From assembly GCA_937880125.1 (NCBI GenBank), contig CALFLU010000016.1, forward strand, positions 1 to 32,965: 32,965 nucleotides of DNA, read 5' to 3'. The notes beneath the pieces are model-generated. The model was not told the origin of the DNA. It did not search any database and was given only the letters and a program-made list of their open reading frames with translations. Numbering within the stretch: the first letter of the stretch is position 1; each line of letters begins with the position of its first letter. Origin of the DNA: an uncultured Eubacteriaceae bacterium. Lineage in GTDB: Bacteria; Bacillota; Clostridia; Eubacteriales; UBA1433. The position numbers and the translations under genes are program-made. Below, piece by piece: positions 1 through 9,077 of this stretch.

Positions 1-97
1 TCCCAAATCTCTTAAATCGTTTTGTTTTTCGCGCCAATTATGGGTGAAGGTTCGGGAAAATTGGCGCGAAAAACAATACGATTTAAGAGATTTGGGA
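1..97. repeat. 39-bp inverted repeat (long hairpin) upstream of tgt
   Basis: Bases 1-39 and 59-97 are reverse complements with one mismatch (T opposite T, at base 21), separated by a 19-base loop. No T-tract follows the right arm, so it is not a standard rho-independent terminator. The arms could be ends of a MITE-like element, a large cruciform or RNA hairpin, or an end-of-contig artefact. The left arm starts exactly at base 1, so the repeat may extend outside the window. I see no second copy in the window. Confidence 0.85.
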
Positions 98-115
98 TAT
101 CGAGAAAAGGATTAA

Positions 116-1234
<1,119 letters not shown>

Positions 1235-1276
1235 TGTTAAATAGTAAAAGATATCAAGCGGAAAAGGAGAACAATA

Positions 1277-1795
1277 ATGATAGCAACCACCACTGCAAAT
1301 GCCGGCCTCGCAGGCATTATGCCAATGTTTTTAATAATGGGCGCGTTCTTACTTGTATATATGATCTCGATGCGTCCGCAACGAAAACAAATGAAACAGC
1401 TCCAGGCAAAGCGTGAAATGATGAAAAAAGGTGACAAAGTTGTCACGGCCGGCGGCTTTCACGGAAAAGTATTTTCTGTAAAAGATGATACGGTGATTAT
1501 CGAAATGCTTCCTGATAATGTAAAAATGAGAATTAACAAATCTTCGATTATACAAGTTGATTTGAGAGAAGTACCCGAACGCAAAGGCTCATCCGTTGAT
1601 GACAGCGTGGACTTTGACGACGAGGACGATGTTGCGCAAAAGCCGGTTCCCGGTGCAGAAAAAATTAACAAAAATGCAAAAGATTACTCCAAAAAGAGAA
1701 GAACACAACAAGTGATGGAAGATGCAAAAACACCTTCCGCTGAAGAGCTTCCTGTGATTGATGCTGAAATCGTGGAAGAAGACGAAGTAAAATAA
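1277..1795 (+). CDS. yajC: Sec translocon accessory protein YajC with acidic tail
   Basis: Small inner-membrane protein that associates with SecDF-YidC and the Sec translocon. One transmembrane helix lies at about residues 12-31 and is followed by the family's basic stretch MRPQRKQMKQ. The conserved core GDKVVTAGGFHGKV sits at 52-65. The 172 residues exceed the common 85-110, because of a charged low-complexity tail from about residue 101, first acidic (DFDDEDD), then basic, then acidic again. The start is an ATG with AAAGGAG 8 bases upstream. It is co-directional with tgt, the usual pairing, and secDF does not follow. A strong terminator lies directly downstream. Confidence 0.93.
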   Translation: MIATTTANAGLAGIMPMFLIMGAFLLVYMISMRPQRKQMKQLQAKREMMKKGDKVVTAGGFHGKVFSVKDDTVIIEMLPDNVKMRINKSSIIQVDLREVPERKGSSVDDSVDFDDEDDVAQKPVPGAEKINKNAKDYSKKRRTQQVMEDAKTPSAEELPVIDAEIVEEDEVK

Positions 1796-1809
1796 GAATC
1801 GAAAAATCG

Positions 1810-1838
1810 AGCCGGGGAAAGTGTTCCCGGCTTTTTTT
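1810..1838. terminator. terminator between convergent yajC and nth
   Basis: A stem of about nine pairs (AGCCGGGGA with TTCCCGGCT, including one G-T pair) with a 5-base loop is followed by seven T on the plus strand. On the minus strand it is followed by TCGATTTTTC, so it may serve both genes. It overlaps the stop codon of nth. Confidence 0.88.
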
Positions 1839-2481
1839 ATTTTTTGTTTCGATAGGTGAGGCAATAAGCATGAATCAGGCAGTCTTCGCATTTGGGACTG
1901 CGGGCGGCACACACCCGCCTGCCATGCAAAATCAACTTATAATGCATTTTGCTCCACATGGATTGATCCAAGACCTTCATCAACGCAAATTCTGTGGCGA
2001 TGGGGTCTTTTTCACATACGAGGCCGATGCGGTTTGACACGCGAAAAACATGGGTATCGACGGCAATGGTGTCTTGCCCAAAGGCGTGAGAGAGCACCAC
2101 GTTGGCGGTTTTGCGACCTACACCGGGCAGGGTGAGCAACTGTTCCATGGTATTTGGCACCTCGCCGTCAAAACGGTCGAGTATCATTTCGGTGGCGGCG
2201 ATGATATTTTTTGATTTGCTTCGAAAAAGACCTGCACTCTTGATGTATTGGGTAAGCCCTTCGGTGCCCAGGGCCAGAATTTGCTGAGGTGTGCTGGCGT
2301 GGGCAAAGAGTTCGGTGGTGATTTGATTGACGCGAATGTCCGTACATTGCGCAGAAAGAATGACGGCTATGAGCAATTCGTAGGGCGACGAATAATGCAA
2401 AAAGGTAGCGACATCTTCATAGGCGTTGTCCAACAGTGACACAATGGTGTGAACTTCTTGTTTTGTCAGTTTTTTCTTCAC
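1837..2481 (-). CDS. nth: endonuclease III, DNA glycosylase/AP lyase
   Basis: Base-excision repair enzyme that removes oxidised pyrimidines and nicks AP sites. From the chosen start it has 214 residues (family about 211). The helix-hairpin-helix LPGVGRKTANV carries catalytic Lys124, and VDTHVFRVSNR carries catalytic Asp142. A C-terminal [4Fe-4S] motif C-x6-C-x2-C-x5-C is at Cys191, 198, 201 and 207. The frame stays open upstream to 2643, but that would overlap cdd. A GTG at 2479-2481 with AGGAG about 7 bases before it gives the family's normal N-terminus, so I choose GTG. It is last in a minus-strand run after cdd, with a 46-base gap. Confidence 0.95.
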   Translation of the reverse strand: MKKKLTKQEVHTIVSLLDNAYEDVATFLHYSSPYELLIAVILSAQCTDIRVNQITTELFAHASTPQQILALGTEGLTQYIKSAGLFRSKSKNIIAATEMILDRFDGEVPNTMEQLLTLPGVGRKTANVVLSHAFGQDTIAVDTHVFRVSNRIGLVCEKDPIATEFALMKVLDQSMWSKMHYKLILHGRRVCAARSPKCEDCLIHAYCLTYRNKK

Positions 2482-2527
2482 AAATGGCTCCTGTTCTGTG
2501 TGGTTCAATCGGGGAAAATTAGAAGGA

Positions 2528-2986
2528 TTAAGCTTTATTCGACTCTTTTTTTGTAAAGGAAAATGCATGGGGAAGCAAGTCGCTGAGCAAATAGCTTTGG
2601 TAAGTATTTTCGTCTTTGGCAACGATGACTTCAAAGTCCTCACGACAAAACTCGCTCATTACCTGCAGGCAAACACCGCAAGGGGTGCAAAACTCCGGTT
2701 TGTCATGATCGTGATAGCAGACAATGGCTATTTTTTTAAAATCCTGAATCCCTTCGCTGATAGCCTTGAAAAACGCGGTGCGCTCGGCGCAGTTGGATGG
2801 CGAAAACGCCGCGTTTTCGATATTGCAGCCTGTAAAAAGCCTGTTGTTTGCGCTGAGCAGCGCAGCGCCGACGTGAAAATGCGAATAGGGCGCATAGGCA
2901 CACTGGGCAGCGGCAAAGGCGGCACGGATCAGCTCTTTATTTGAAGGGGCAAAAGTGTTGTGTGTCAAAGAATCCTTATCAGACAT
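2528..2986 (-). CDS. cdd: cytidine deaminase
   Basis: Deaminates cytidine and deoxycytidine to uridine and deoxyuridine in pyrimidine salvage. It has 152 residues, within the range for the homotetrameric type. Zinc and catalytic motifs are NCAERTA (Cys66, catalytic Glu68) and CTPCGVC (Cys103, Cys106). FHVGAAL and TGCNIENAA, typical substrate-binding segments, are also present. The ATG is preceded by a GGGGGAG-type site and overlaps the end of the upstream OFOR-beta-like gene by 8 bases, suggesting translational coupling. The link of this salvage gene to the GntR/OFOR-beta pair is not obvious. Confidence 0.95.
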   Translation of the reverse strand: MSDKDSLTHNTFAPSNKELIRAAFAAAQCAYAPYSHFHVGAALLSANNRLFTGCNIENAAFSPSNCAERTAFFKAISEGIQDFKKIAIVCYHDHDKPEFCTPCGVCLQVMSEFCREDFEVIVAKDENTYQSYLLSDLLPHAFSFTKKESNKA

Positions 2987-3710
2987 TTTTTATCTCCCCC
3001 AAGGGATAGCTTTCCAACAATTTGTTTTCGATATAGTCACCGACTGCGGCAGGCTCCACGCCTGAAGGATCGGTGCAGACCATTAATATTTCCACAAAGG
3101 CGTAGCCGTTATCATATATTTGCACTTCCAGCGCTTTTTTCAACGCCGCTTTTGCTTTTCGAATTTCTTTGGGATTGTGCAGTGAGACCCGGGCAACATA
3201 TTTGCTGTGGGGTAGTGCTGCAATGGCTTCGGCGGTTTTTAAGCCGCCCGGTCCTGAAAGCGGGTTGGTAAATGACATCATCGGCTGTCGCATGCCGCCC
3301 GAAAAGCCCATGGGCATGGCAGGTGCGGATGAAGACGGCTCACTCAAGTTTTTAATGGAAACAACAGTCAGTGCATCGCCGCGGTTGGCGGTGTGAATGG
3401 TGTCGGAAACATTGGTGGCCATTCCACTGCCTTCTCCTTGATAGAGCAGTACGGTTTGTTCGGGCATCATGCGTTTAATGCCCGCGCTCATGGCGCTGCC
3501 GGCAAAGGGAGGACGAAATACGGTAAATTCTCCCCAGCCCTGCGCACCCACGGGGCAATCTGTGCCCAAAGGCAAGAGACGCACATGGTCAATGGCCATT
3601 TCTTCGAGCAGTTCGGCAAGGAGCCTGATGGCGATGCCCTGCAGGCAGCCGGGGCACAAGTCACTGATCTCATTTTCCAAAGAGGAAGGCAGTCTATATT
3701 GTGGTGACAT
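2979..3710 (-). CDS. orphan 2-oxoacid:ferredoxin oxidoreductase beta-like subunit, TPP motif degenerate
   Basis: 243 residues that align along the whole length with the complete beta subunit at 9078-9818 (246 aa). Shared segments include CPGC near the N-terminus, the TIHTANRG stretch, PxSKYVAR and YPLG near the C-terminus. The four cysteines expected to hold the proximal [4Fe-4S] cluster are kept (Cys19, 22, 52, 212). The TPP/Mg features are not: CPGCGHG reads CPGCLQG, the HGR segment is replaced, GDGD reads GEGS (92-95), and the NFGMTGGQ part is rewritten with a Ser/Pro/Met-rich insert (about 123-150). No alpha or gamma gene is adjacent. AGGAG precedes the ATG. It follows the GntR gene by 30 bases, so it is probably co-transcribed with it. 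It may be a regulatory or scaffold subunit, or an enzyme with a changed cofactor; the role is unknown. Confidence 0.82.
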   Translation of the reverse strand: MSPQYRLPSSLENEISDLCPGCLQGIAIRLLAELLEEMAIDHVRLLPLGTDCPVGAQGWGEFTVFRPPFAGSAMSAGIKRMMPEQTVLLYQGEGSGMATNVSDTIHTANRGDALTVVSIKNLSEPSSSAPAMPMGFSGGMRQPMMSFTNPLSGPGGLKTAEAIAALPHSKYVARVSLHNPKEIRKAKAALKKALEVQIYDNGYAFVEILMVCTDPSGVEPAAVGDYIENKLLESYPLGEIKNV

Positions 3711-3740
3711 GACAGTATTCTCCTAAATTGTATGATTTTA

Positions 3741-4451
3741 TTAAAAAGGACTCCATTCGGTGCGTTGAAGCAAAGACAAGTTCATAACGGTATCCAAATG
3801 AGACTCCACTGCGGTTTCCGCAAGGCTGGCGATGCCTGTTTTGATGGCGTTGCAAATGCTGATGTGCTCATACATCAAGGCATTAATATAAGGGTTATCG
3901 GGATTGGCTTCGAAAAAGTTATGGCTGAAAGCTGAAAAACGTCGCCAAATCTTAACCATATCCGCATAGGATTTGATGAGATAGGGGTTGTGAGAAGACT
4001 TTACAAGCAATTCGTGAAAGGCAATGTCCAATTCGGATATAATGACATAATTTTTTGATAAAAAAGCCGACTTAAAGGCCTCGGCAAGGCGTGCCATTTG
4101 TTCCAGGTTTTCAAAATAGTGATATTGGACACAATAAAAGGCGGCTTTGGACTCAAACATTTTCCGCGCGTCGTAAACGTGCTGCATATCGATCGTTTTA
4201 AAGGTGGAAACAAAATACCCTTTTTTTTCGGGAACATATTCCAAAAAACGAATGGTCTCCAGTTCTTTGCAGGCATCTTGGATGGGCGAGCGACTGATAT
4301 TTAACTCGCTTGAAAGCTGCGACATATTGATTTTGGTGCCCGGTGTCAGCTCGCTGCGAATGATAGCTGTGTAAAGAAGATAGAGGACTGCTTTACTTAA
4401 AGAGTCGAAGGGATTTTGTTCAAAATATTCTTTCAGTTTTTCCGCTGTCAT
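3741..4451 (-). CDS. GntR-family regulator, FCD (FadR/VanR) subfamily
   Basis: 236-residue transcription factor. The N-terminal winged helix includes MSQLSSELNISRSPIQDA, then a wing with EYVPEKKGYFV. The C-terminal all-helical FCD domain shows likely metal-binding residues in DIAFHELLVKSS, YEHISICNAI and ESHLDTV. A TTG lies directly before the ATG, but the ATG has GGGAGG at better spacing (6 bases), so I start there. It is divergent from the reductase-OFOR operon at 4846, with 394 bases between, and heads a minus-strand run with the orphan beta subunit, cdd and nth. A ligand such as an organic acid of the neighbouring pathway is likely but unproven. Confidence 0.92.
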   Translation of the reverse strand: MTAEKLKEYFEQNPFDSLSKAVLYLLYTAIIRSELTPGTKINMSQLSSELNISRSPIQDACKELETIRFLEYVPEKKGYFVSTFKTIDMQHVYDARKMFESKAAFYCVQYHYFENLEQMARLAEAFKSAFLSKNYVIISELDIAFHELLVKSSHNPYLIKSYADMVKIWRRFSAFSHNFFEANPDNPYINALMYEHISICNAIKTGIASLAETAVESHLDTVMNLSLLQRTEWSPF

Positions 4452-4516
4452 CAAATGCCTCCCGATGTTTATTATTTAAAAGAAGACAAATCAAAATAAA
4501 TTGTATTGTAAAATGT

Positions 4517-4546
4517 ATTATACCATTGCATACAAAAAAAATCCAA
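4517..4546 (-). promoter_or_regulatory. promoter of the GntR gene
   Basis: On the minus strand, TTGGAT, 18 bases, then TATAAT with a TGG extension in front of the -10. The spacer contains the near-palindrome TTGTATGCAA, which could be an autoregulatory operator. Confidence 0.65.
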
Positions 4547-4723
4547 AGCGTTTTTGAGTATACTGATATGAAAAATCAACCAACCGTAAAAAGTACGGCA
4601 ATGTATATGACAGCGTGACAGCGAAAAATCCTCACCGAAAAAAGTGATAAAAAAGCACAAAAAGCAGTGAACAGATGAAAAATTTGTGCAATATCGGGCA
4701 GTGTCGCGCACATAGCGTTTTTT

Positions 4724-4753
4724 TTGACGAAACAAGCAGCGCTGTATTAAAAT
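4724..4753 (+). promoter_or_regulatory. promoter of the reductase-OFOR operon
   Basis: TTGACG, 18 bases, TAAAAT. A start near 4760 would give a leader of about 85 bases before the ATG at 4846. Confidence 0.55.
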
Positions 4754-4845
4754 ATTGAATAAATACAAAAGCAATCGAAAGAAATTTTCCGTTGCGGTTG
4801 TTTTTGTGAGAACTTCTAAAAAAAGAGACGAACAGGAGCGAAAAG

Positions 4846-6789
4846 ATGAAGTTTAAAAAATTGTTTCAAAGGGGAAAAATTGCAAATCTGGATATCAAAA
4901 ATCGAATCGTTATGACTTCGATGGTGCCGCCCATGGGCACAGCCAACGGAGAGATGACCGATGAGTATATCCGCTACTATGAAGAGCGTGCCAAAGGCGG
5001 CACCGGCCTGATTATCACCGGTGCGGCAACGATTGATGATGTAACAGGCAATGCGGGTGTGTTTCACCATGTGGACCTGACACACAAAAATCATCAGCTG
5101 CCGATGGAAAAACTGGCACGTGTGTTGCACAAATATGATACGAAAGTATTTATGCAGCTCGTTCATCCAGGCAAGGAGACCCACAGCATATTCAACGGTG
5201 GCAGAGCGCCCGTGGCACCCAGCTCTATTATGTCCAGATACGGTGAGATGACGCATGAGTTGACAAAAGAAGAAATTAAAGCCATTACGAAAAAATTTGC
5301 CGATGGCGCAGCAATGGTCAAAGCAGCCGGCATTGACGGTGTGGAAATCCACGGTGCGCACGGATATTTGCTCAATGAATTTATGACACCGCTGTTTAAT
5401 AAGAGAGAAGACGAATACGGCGGAAGTTTTGAAAACCGTATGCGCTTTATTACCGAAGTCTATCACGCAATGCGTGCAGCAGTAGGCGAGCGCTATCCCC
5501 TGGGAGTAAGAATATCGGGAGACGAATTTATCGAAGGTGGAAACACCACCGAAGACGGTGTGAAAATTGCACAATATATGGAAAAATTGGGTGTGGATTG
5601 GATCGACGTGACAGTAGGGGTTCAAGAAACGGGACATTTTAACAGAGAGCCCGCTTCGTTCCAACAAGGATGGAAAAAGAATGTTGCCAAAACCATCAAA
5701 GCCGCTGTTAATGTTCCGGTCATTGCCGTAAACACCATCAAAAAACCTGAGTTTGCCGAAAGCCTGCTCGAAGAAGGCGTTTGCGACTTTATCGGCATGG
5801 CGCGCGGCCAGCTGGCCGATCCGTTCTGGGCAAACAAGGCAAAGGGCGGCAATGAAGATGAAATTCGCACATGCATCAGCTGTTTGGTGTGCTTTGAAGA
5901 GCTTGCCGGCGGCAGAATGCTCAAATGCAGCGTCAATCCCAAAATGGGACGTGAAGCAGAGTTTGAATGCATGAATCAAAACGGCAACAATCAGCCCGTG
6001 GCGGTTGTGGGCGGGGGTCCCGGCGGCATGGAGGCAGCCATTGTGCTGGCAAAACGCGGATTTGACGTTACGCTTTTTGAAAAGGATGCGCAACTGGGCG
6101 GACAATTAAACTACGCCAATAAGCCGCCGCTGAAAGAAAAAATTACCTGGCTCACAGAAGGCATGGTTGCACAAGTGAAAAAAGCCGGCGTAAAAGTGAA
6201 ACTGAATACTGAAGCTACGCTTGAAGAATTAAAGGCGCTCAATCCCGTCGGTGTTTTTGTATGTTGCGGCAGTGAGCCCATTCGTCCCAAATCCATCGAA
6301 GGAATTTTCGGCGACAATGTGTATACGGTGCCTGAAGTGCTGAGCGGCCAAAAGACGCTGGACGGAAAAGACGTGGTGGTGATTGGCTCCGGCCTTGCAG
6401 GCCTGGAAACAGCGGTGTATTTGGGAGACAAAGGTTGCAAATTGTCGATCGTGGAAATGAAAGATAGCATCGGCGAAGGCATCTACATCACGGTTCTTCA
6501 AGATGTATTGCGCGAATTGGAGCCTTACAGTGCGAACATGTATCCGAAACATACATTGAGCAAAGTTGTTGCCGACGGCGTGGAAGTGACCGATGAAAAC
6601 GGCGAAACCGTATCGATTAAAGCGGACGCAGTGCTGTTGTCGATGGGTGTCAAACCGCGAAGCGACGTTGTGGAAATGATTCAAAATAACTTTGACAATG
6701 TGGTTTTGGTGGGCGACAGCATAAAGGACGGAAGAATCATCGATGCCACGAGAGACGGCTACACAAAAGCCTGGGTGTTTGAAGTATAA
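4846..6789 (+). CDS. Old-Yellow-Enzyme/FAD oxidoreductase (2-enoate or 2,4-dienoyl-CoA reductase family)
   Basis: 647-residue flavo-iron-sulfur protein. Residues 1-335 form the FMN TIM barrel (GAHGYLLNEF at about 170-179 with His169 and His172; REDEYGGSFENR). A cysteine motif at Cys343, 346, 349 and 361 should hold a [4Fe-4S] cluster. The FAD-binding VVGGGPGGMEAA is at about 387-398 and a second Rossmann fold VVIGSGLAGLE at about 511-521. NAD(P)H-dependent reduction of an activated C=C bond is the family reaction; relatives include clostridial enoate reductases, E. coli FadH and bile-acid BaiCD/BaiH. The cluster spacing is Cx2Cx2Cx11C, one residue shorter than FadH. The start has AGGAG 9 bases upstream. 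It is the first gene of a six-gene operon. The substrate cannot be told from sequence. Confidence 0.92.
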   Translation: MKFKKLFQRGKIANLDIKNRIVMTSMVPPMGTANGEMTDEYIRYYEERAKGGTGLIITGAATIDDVTGNAGVFHHVDLTHKNHQLPMEKLARVLHKYDTKVFMQLVHPGKETHSIFNGGRAPVAPSSIMSRYGEMTHELTKEEIKAITKKFADGAAMVKAAGIDGVEIHGAHGYLLNEFMTPLFNKREDEYGGSFENRMRFITEVYHAMRAAVGERYPLGVRISGDEFIEGGNTTEDGVKIAQYMEKLGVDWIDVTVGVQETGHFNREPASFQQGWKKNVAKTIKAAVNVPVIAVNTIKKPEFAESLLEEGVCDFIGMARGQLADPFWANKAKGGNEDEIRTCISCLVCFEELAGGRMLKCSVNPKMGREAEFECMNQNGNNQPVAVVGGGPGGMEAAIVLAKRGFDVTLFEKDAQLGGQLNYANKPPLKEKITWLTEGMVAQVKKAGVKVKLNTEATLEELKALNPVGVFVCCGSEPIRPKSIEGIFGDNVYTVPEVLSGQKTLDGKDVVVIGSGLAGLETAVYLGDKGCKLSIVEMKDSIGEGIYITVLQDVLRELEPYSANMYPKHTLSKVVADGVEVTDENGETVSIKADAVLLSMGVKPRSDVVEMIQNNFDNVVLVGDSIKDGRIIDATRDGYTKAWVFEV

Positions 6790-6802
6790 AGGAAGTGAAG
6801 AT

Positions 6803-7774
6803 ATGAAAAAAATTGCCTTTATAGGGTCAGGTGCCATCGGCAGCATTTTGGGTGCGTTTTTGACAAAAGGCGGCGCAGATGTGATATTGACAGACCCTTA
6901 CAAAGAACATATGGATAAAATTGCCGCAGAGGGCTTGGTGGTTAATTACCCCAACGGCGACAAAGAAAATGTAAAAATAAAAACAGCTTATTCGGCTGAG
7001 GATATCGGCATTATGGATGTGGTTATTGTCATGACAAAAACCACGCACACCGACAGCGCGCTTGAAGGAGCGAAAAATGCAATTGGCCCCAACACTTTCG
7101 TGGGGACGTTTCAAAACGGATTGGGAAATCCTGAAAAATTATTGAACTATGCTTCGGCTGAAAAAATATTTTACGGATGCCTCAATGTGACCAGTCGCAT
7201 TTTACGCCCCGGCGAAATACTGGGCAATGTGTTTGGCGAATACAACATTTTTGCCGGCAGTATGACCGAATCGTCAGAGCAAAAAGAGTTACAGCAATAT
7301 CTGACAGAGACCTTTGCAAAGGGCGGTGTCAAGTATAAATACGACAATGAGGCAGATTTGCATGTTTGGACCAAGGCACTGCTAAACATTTCAGGCAACG
7401 CGCTGCAGGGACTGGTTCGGCTCAAACCTGCCGTTGTGGCAAAAGACGAAAATTATTTTACATTGTTGGAGTTGGTTGTCGATGAAGTTTGTGCCGTTGC
7501 CAAGGCCAAGGGCATTGTGGGGCTGGATGGAGAAAAGTTTATGCAGACCCTGCGGTCGGTATATACTTCCGATTTGGCCCATCACTGGTCGTCGACGGCG
7601 CAAGACATGCTGATAGGAAAAAGACAGACAGAGATTGAATCATTAAACGGCGCGATTGCCAAATACGGAGAAGAGCTTGGGATTGACACGCCGTATAATA
7701 AAATGATTTATTTGGCTACGAAAGTGATTGAAGATCACTACGAAGACCAATATCAAGAAAATGCTGCAAAGTAG
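6803..7774 (+). CDS. ketopantoate reductase (ApbA/PanE) family protein
   Basis: 323 residues. The N-terminal Rossmann fold begins IAFIGSGAIGSILGA. The C-terminal helical domain contains the family active-site stretch VWTKALLNISGN with catalytic Lys191, then SSTAQDMLIGKRQTEIESLN and a GIDTPYN end. The family reduces 2-oxoacids with NAD(P)H; members include 2-dehydropantoate reductase and D-2-hydroxyacid dehydrogenases. I choose the ATG at 6803, which has a GGAAG site and gives the Rossmann fold directly, over an upstream in-frame start inside the previous gene. It lies 13 bases after the flavoprotein and 11 before the ferredoxin gene, so a catabolic or fermentative 2-oxoacid reductase seems likelier than pantothenate synthesis. 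It is one of three paralogues in the window. Confidence 0.9.
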   Translation: MKKIAFIGSGAIGSILGAFLTKGGADVILTDPYKEHMDKIAAEGLVVNYPNGDKENVKIKTAYSAEDIGIMDVVIVMTKTTHTDSALEGAKNAIGPNTFVGTFQNGLGNPEKLLNYASAEKIFYGCLNVTSRILRPGEILGNVFGEYNIFAGSMTESSEQKELQQYLTETFAKGGVKYKYDNEADLHVWTKALLNISGNALQGLVRLKPAVVAKDENYFTLLELVVDEVCAVAKAKGIVGLDGEKFMQTLRSVYTSDLAHHWSSTAQDMLIGKRQTEIESLNGAIAKYGEELGIDTPYNKMIYLATKVIEDHYEDQYQENAAK

Positions 7775-7785
7775 GAGGTATCTTT

Positions 7786-7989
7786 ATGGCGAAAATTGAA
7801 GTGGACAAAGAATTTTGCAAAAGTTGCGGACTGTGCGTGAAAGAATGTCCGAAACAAATCATCAAAATTGGTCGAACAGTAAACAGCAAAGGCTACAATG
7901 TTGCCGAACAAACCGACGAAGCGCAATGCACAGGATGCAAGTTATGTGCAATCGTCTGTCCGGATATGGCAATTACTGTTTACAAGTAA
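7786..7989 (+). CDS. 2-oxoacid:ferredoxin oxidoreductase delta subunit, 2[4Fe-4S] ferredoxin
   Basis: 67 residues with two motifs, CKSCGLCVKECP and CTGCKLCAIVCP, each binding one [4Fe-4S] cluster. Small ferredoxin-like subunits such as KorD/VorD pass electrons from the TPP-cluster core to free ferredoxin. TAGGAGG precedes the ATG. It sits 11 bases after the PanE-like gene and 15 bases before the alpha subunit, as in four-subunit OFOR operons. Confidence 0.94.
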   Translation: MAKIEVDKEFCKSCGLCVKECPKQIIKIGRTVNSKGYNVAEQTDEAQCTGCKLCAIVCPDMAITVYK

Positions 7990-8004
7990 GGTGGAGGTGA
8001 AGCA

Positions 8005-9066
8005 ATGAGTAAAGAATTTATCAAAGGCAATGAGGCCATTGCCGAAGCTGCGGTGCGAGCAGGGTGTCGTTTTTTTGCGGGATATCCCATTACGCCGCAA
8101 AATGAAGTGCCCGAATATCTTTCGGCAAGACTGCCTGAAGTGGGCGGACATTTTATTCAGGGCGAAAGTGAAATTGCCAGTGTGTATATGGTCTTTGGTG
8201 TTGCGGCTACGGGCATTCGCTCGATGACAAGCTCCTCAGGACCCGGTTTTGCACTGAAAGCGGAAGGCATTTCCTTTCTTGCCGGCGGACAAATTCCCGC
8301 AGTGCTGGTCAACGTATCCAGAGGCGGACCTGCAATTGGAACCATAGAACCTGCACAGCAGGACTATTTTTCTGCGGTGCATGCACCGGCCCCCGGCGGA
8401 TTTCGCTGTTTTGTACTGGCACCGCAAAATGTGCAGGAAGCGGCAGATTTTGTTTATGAGGCATTTGACATTGCCGACAAATATCGCACCCCTGTCTATG
8501 TGCTGGCAGACGGCATGATTGGCAACATGATGGAAGTGGTGGAACTGCCGAAAATGAGAGATTTGGCGGATTTGCCGAGCAATGATTCTTGGCGATTTAA
8601 CAAATACAACGATGACGGTACGGCAAGAATCCTCAGCACCTATATGCCCATGGGCGAATTGATGCAAAACAAGAACAAAGAAATGGCGGCAATGTATGAA
8701 ACCTGGGAAAAAGAGGAACAACGATGGGAAGAATACATGATTGATGATGCCGAATATATCGTTACCGCCTACGGCTCCAGTGCAAGAATTGCGAAGAGCG
8801 CCGTCAAAGAATTGCGTGCCGAAGGCATCAAAGTAGGGCTGATTCGCGCCATAACACTGTATCCGTTCCCCAAAGACGCTTTTGACAAACTGGATTACAC
8901 AAAAGTCAAAAAGATGTTTTGCGCGGAAATGAGCATTCCCGGTCAGTACATCTATGACGTGCAAAATGCGGTATTGGGACGAAGCGAGATTATCCCGATT
9001 CAAACCTCGGGCGGTGTCATTATGGAAACCGATATGGTTGTTGCAGCCGTGAAAGAAAATCTGTAG
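8005..9066 (+). CDS. 2-oxoacid:ferredoxin oxidoreductase alpha subunit (KorA/VorB type)
   Basis: 353 residues. GYPITPQNEVPEYL (about 26-39), the GESE segment and SSSGPGFALKAEGISFLAG (about 76-94) are typical of the pyrimidine-binding domain of the alpha subunit. The C-terminal part YIVTAYGSSARIAKSAV is domain II. With beta, gamma and delta subunits it converts a 2-oxoacid plus CoA and oxidised ferredoxin to acyl-CoA, CO2 and reduced ferredoxin. Residues do not let me choose between 2-oxoglutarate, branched-chain and aryl 2-oxoacids. A GGTGGAGGTGA site precedes the ATG. Confidence 0.93.
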   Translation: MSKEFIKGNEAIAEAAVRAGCRFFAGYPITPQNEVPEYLSARLPEVGGHFIQGESEIASVYMVFGVAATGIRSMTSSSGPGFALKAEGISFLAGGQIPAVLVNVSRGGPAIGTIEPAQQDYFSAVHAPAPGGFRCFVLAPQNVQEAADFVYEAFDIADKYRTPVYVLADGMIGNMMEVVELPKMRDLADLPSNDSWRFNKYNDDGTARILSTYMPMGELMQNKNKEMAAMYETWEKEEQRWEEYMIDDAEYIVTAYGSSARIAKSAVKELRAEGIKVGLIRAITLYPFPKDAFDKLDYTKVKKMFCAEMSIPGQYIYDVQNAVLGRSEIIPIQTSGGVIMETDMVVAAVKENL

Positions 9067-9077
9067 GAGGCATAAAT

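Larger units (their letters stand above)
4452..4845. other. divergent intergenic control region, no gene
   Basis: 394 bases between the regulator and the reductase operon, A/T-rich. It contains the two promoters listed separately. Several GTAT/ATAC half-sites sit around the regulator's promoter (ATTATACC, TTGCATACAA, AGTATACT), resembling the TnGT...ACnA style of FCD operators. A minus-strand open frame of 100 codons at 4472-4774 covers the promoters and resembles nothing, so I do not call it. Confidence 0.6.

Noticed and set aside
1..97. Hairpin as a rho-independent terminator of an upstream gene
   Set aside because: The arms are very long, the loop is 19 bases and no T-tract follows.
4472..4774. 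Minus-strand frame of 100 codons between the regulator and the reductase operon
   Set aside because: It covers both promoters, has no ribosome site and an unlikely Phe/Cys/Tyr-rich composition.
4816..6105. Minus-strand frame of 429 codons opposite the flavoprotein gene
   Set aside because: It is a shadow of a clearly real gene, rich in His, Phe and Cys, with no family resemblance.
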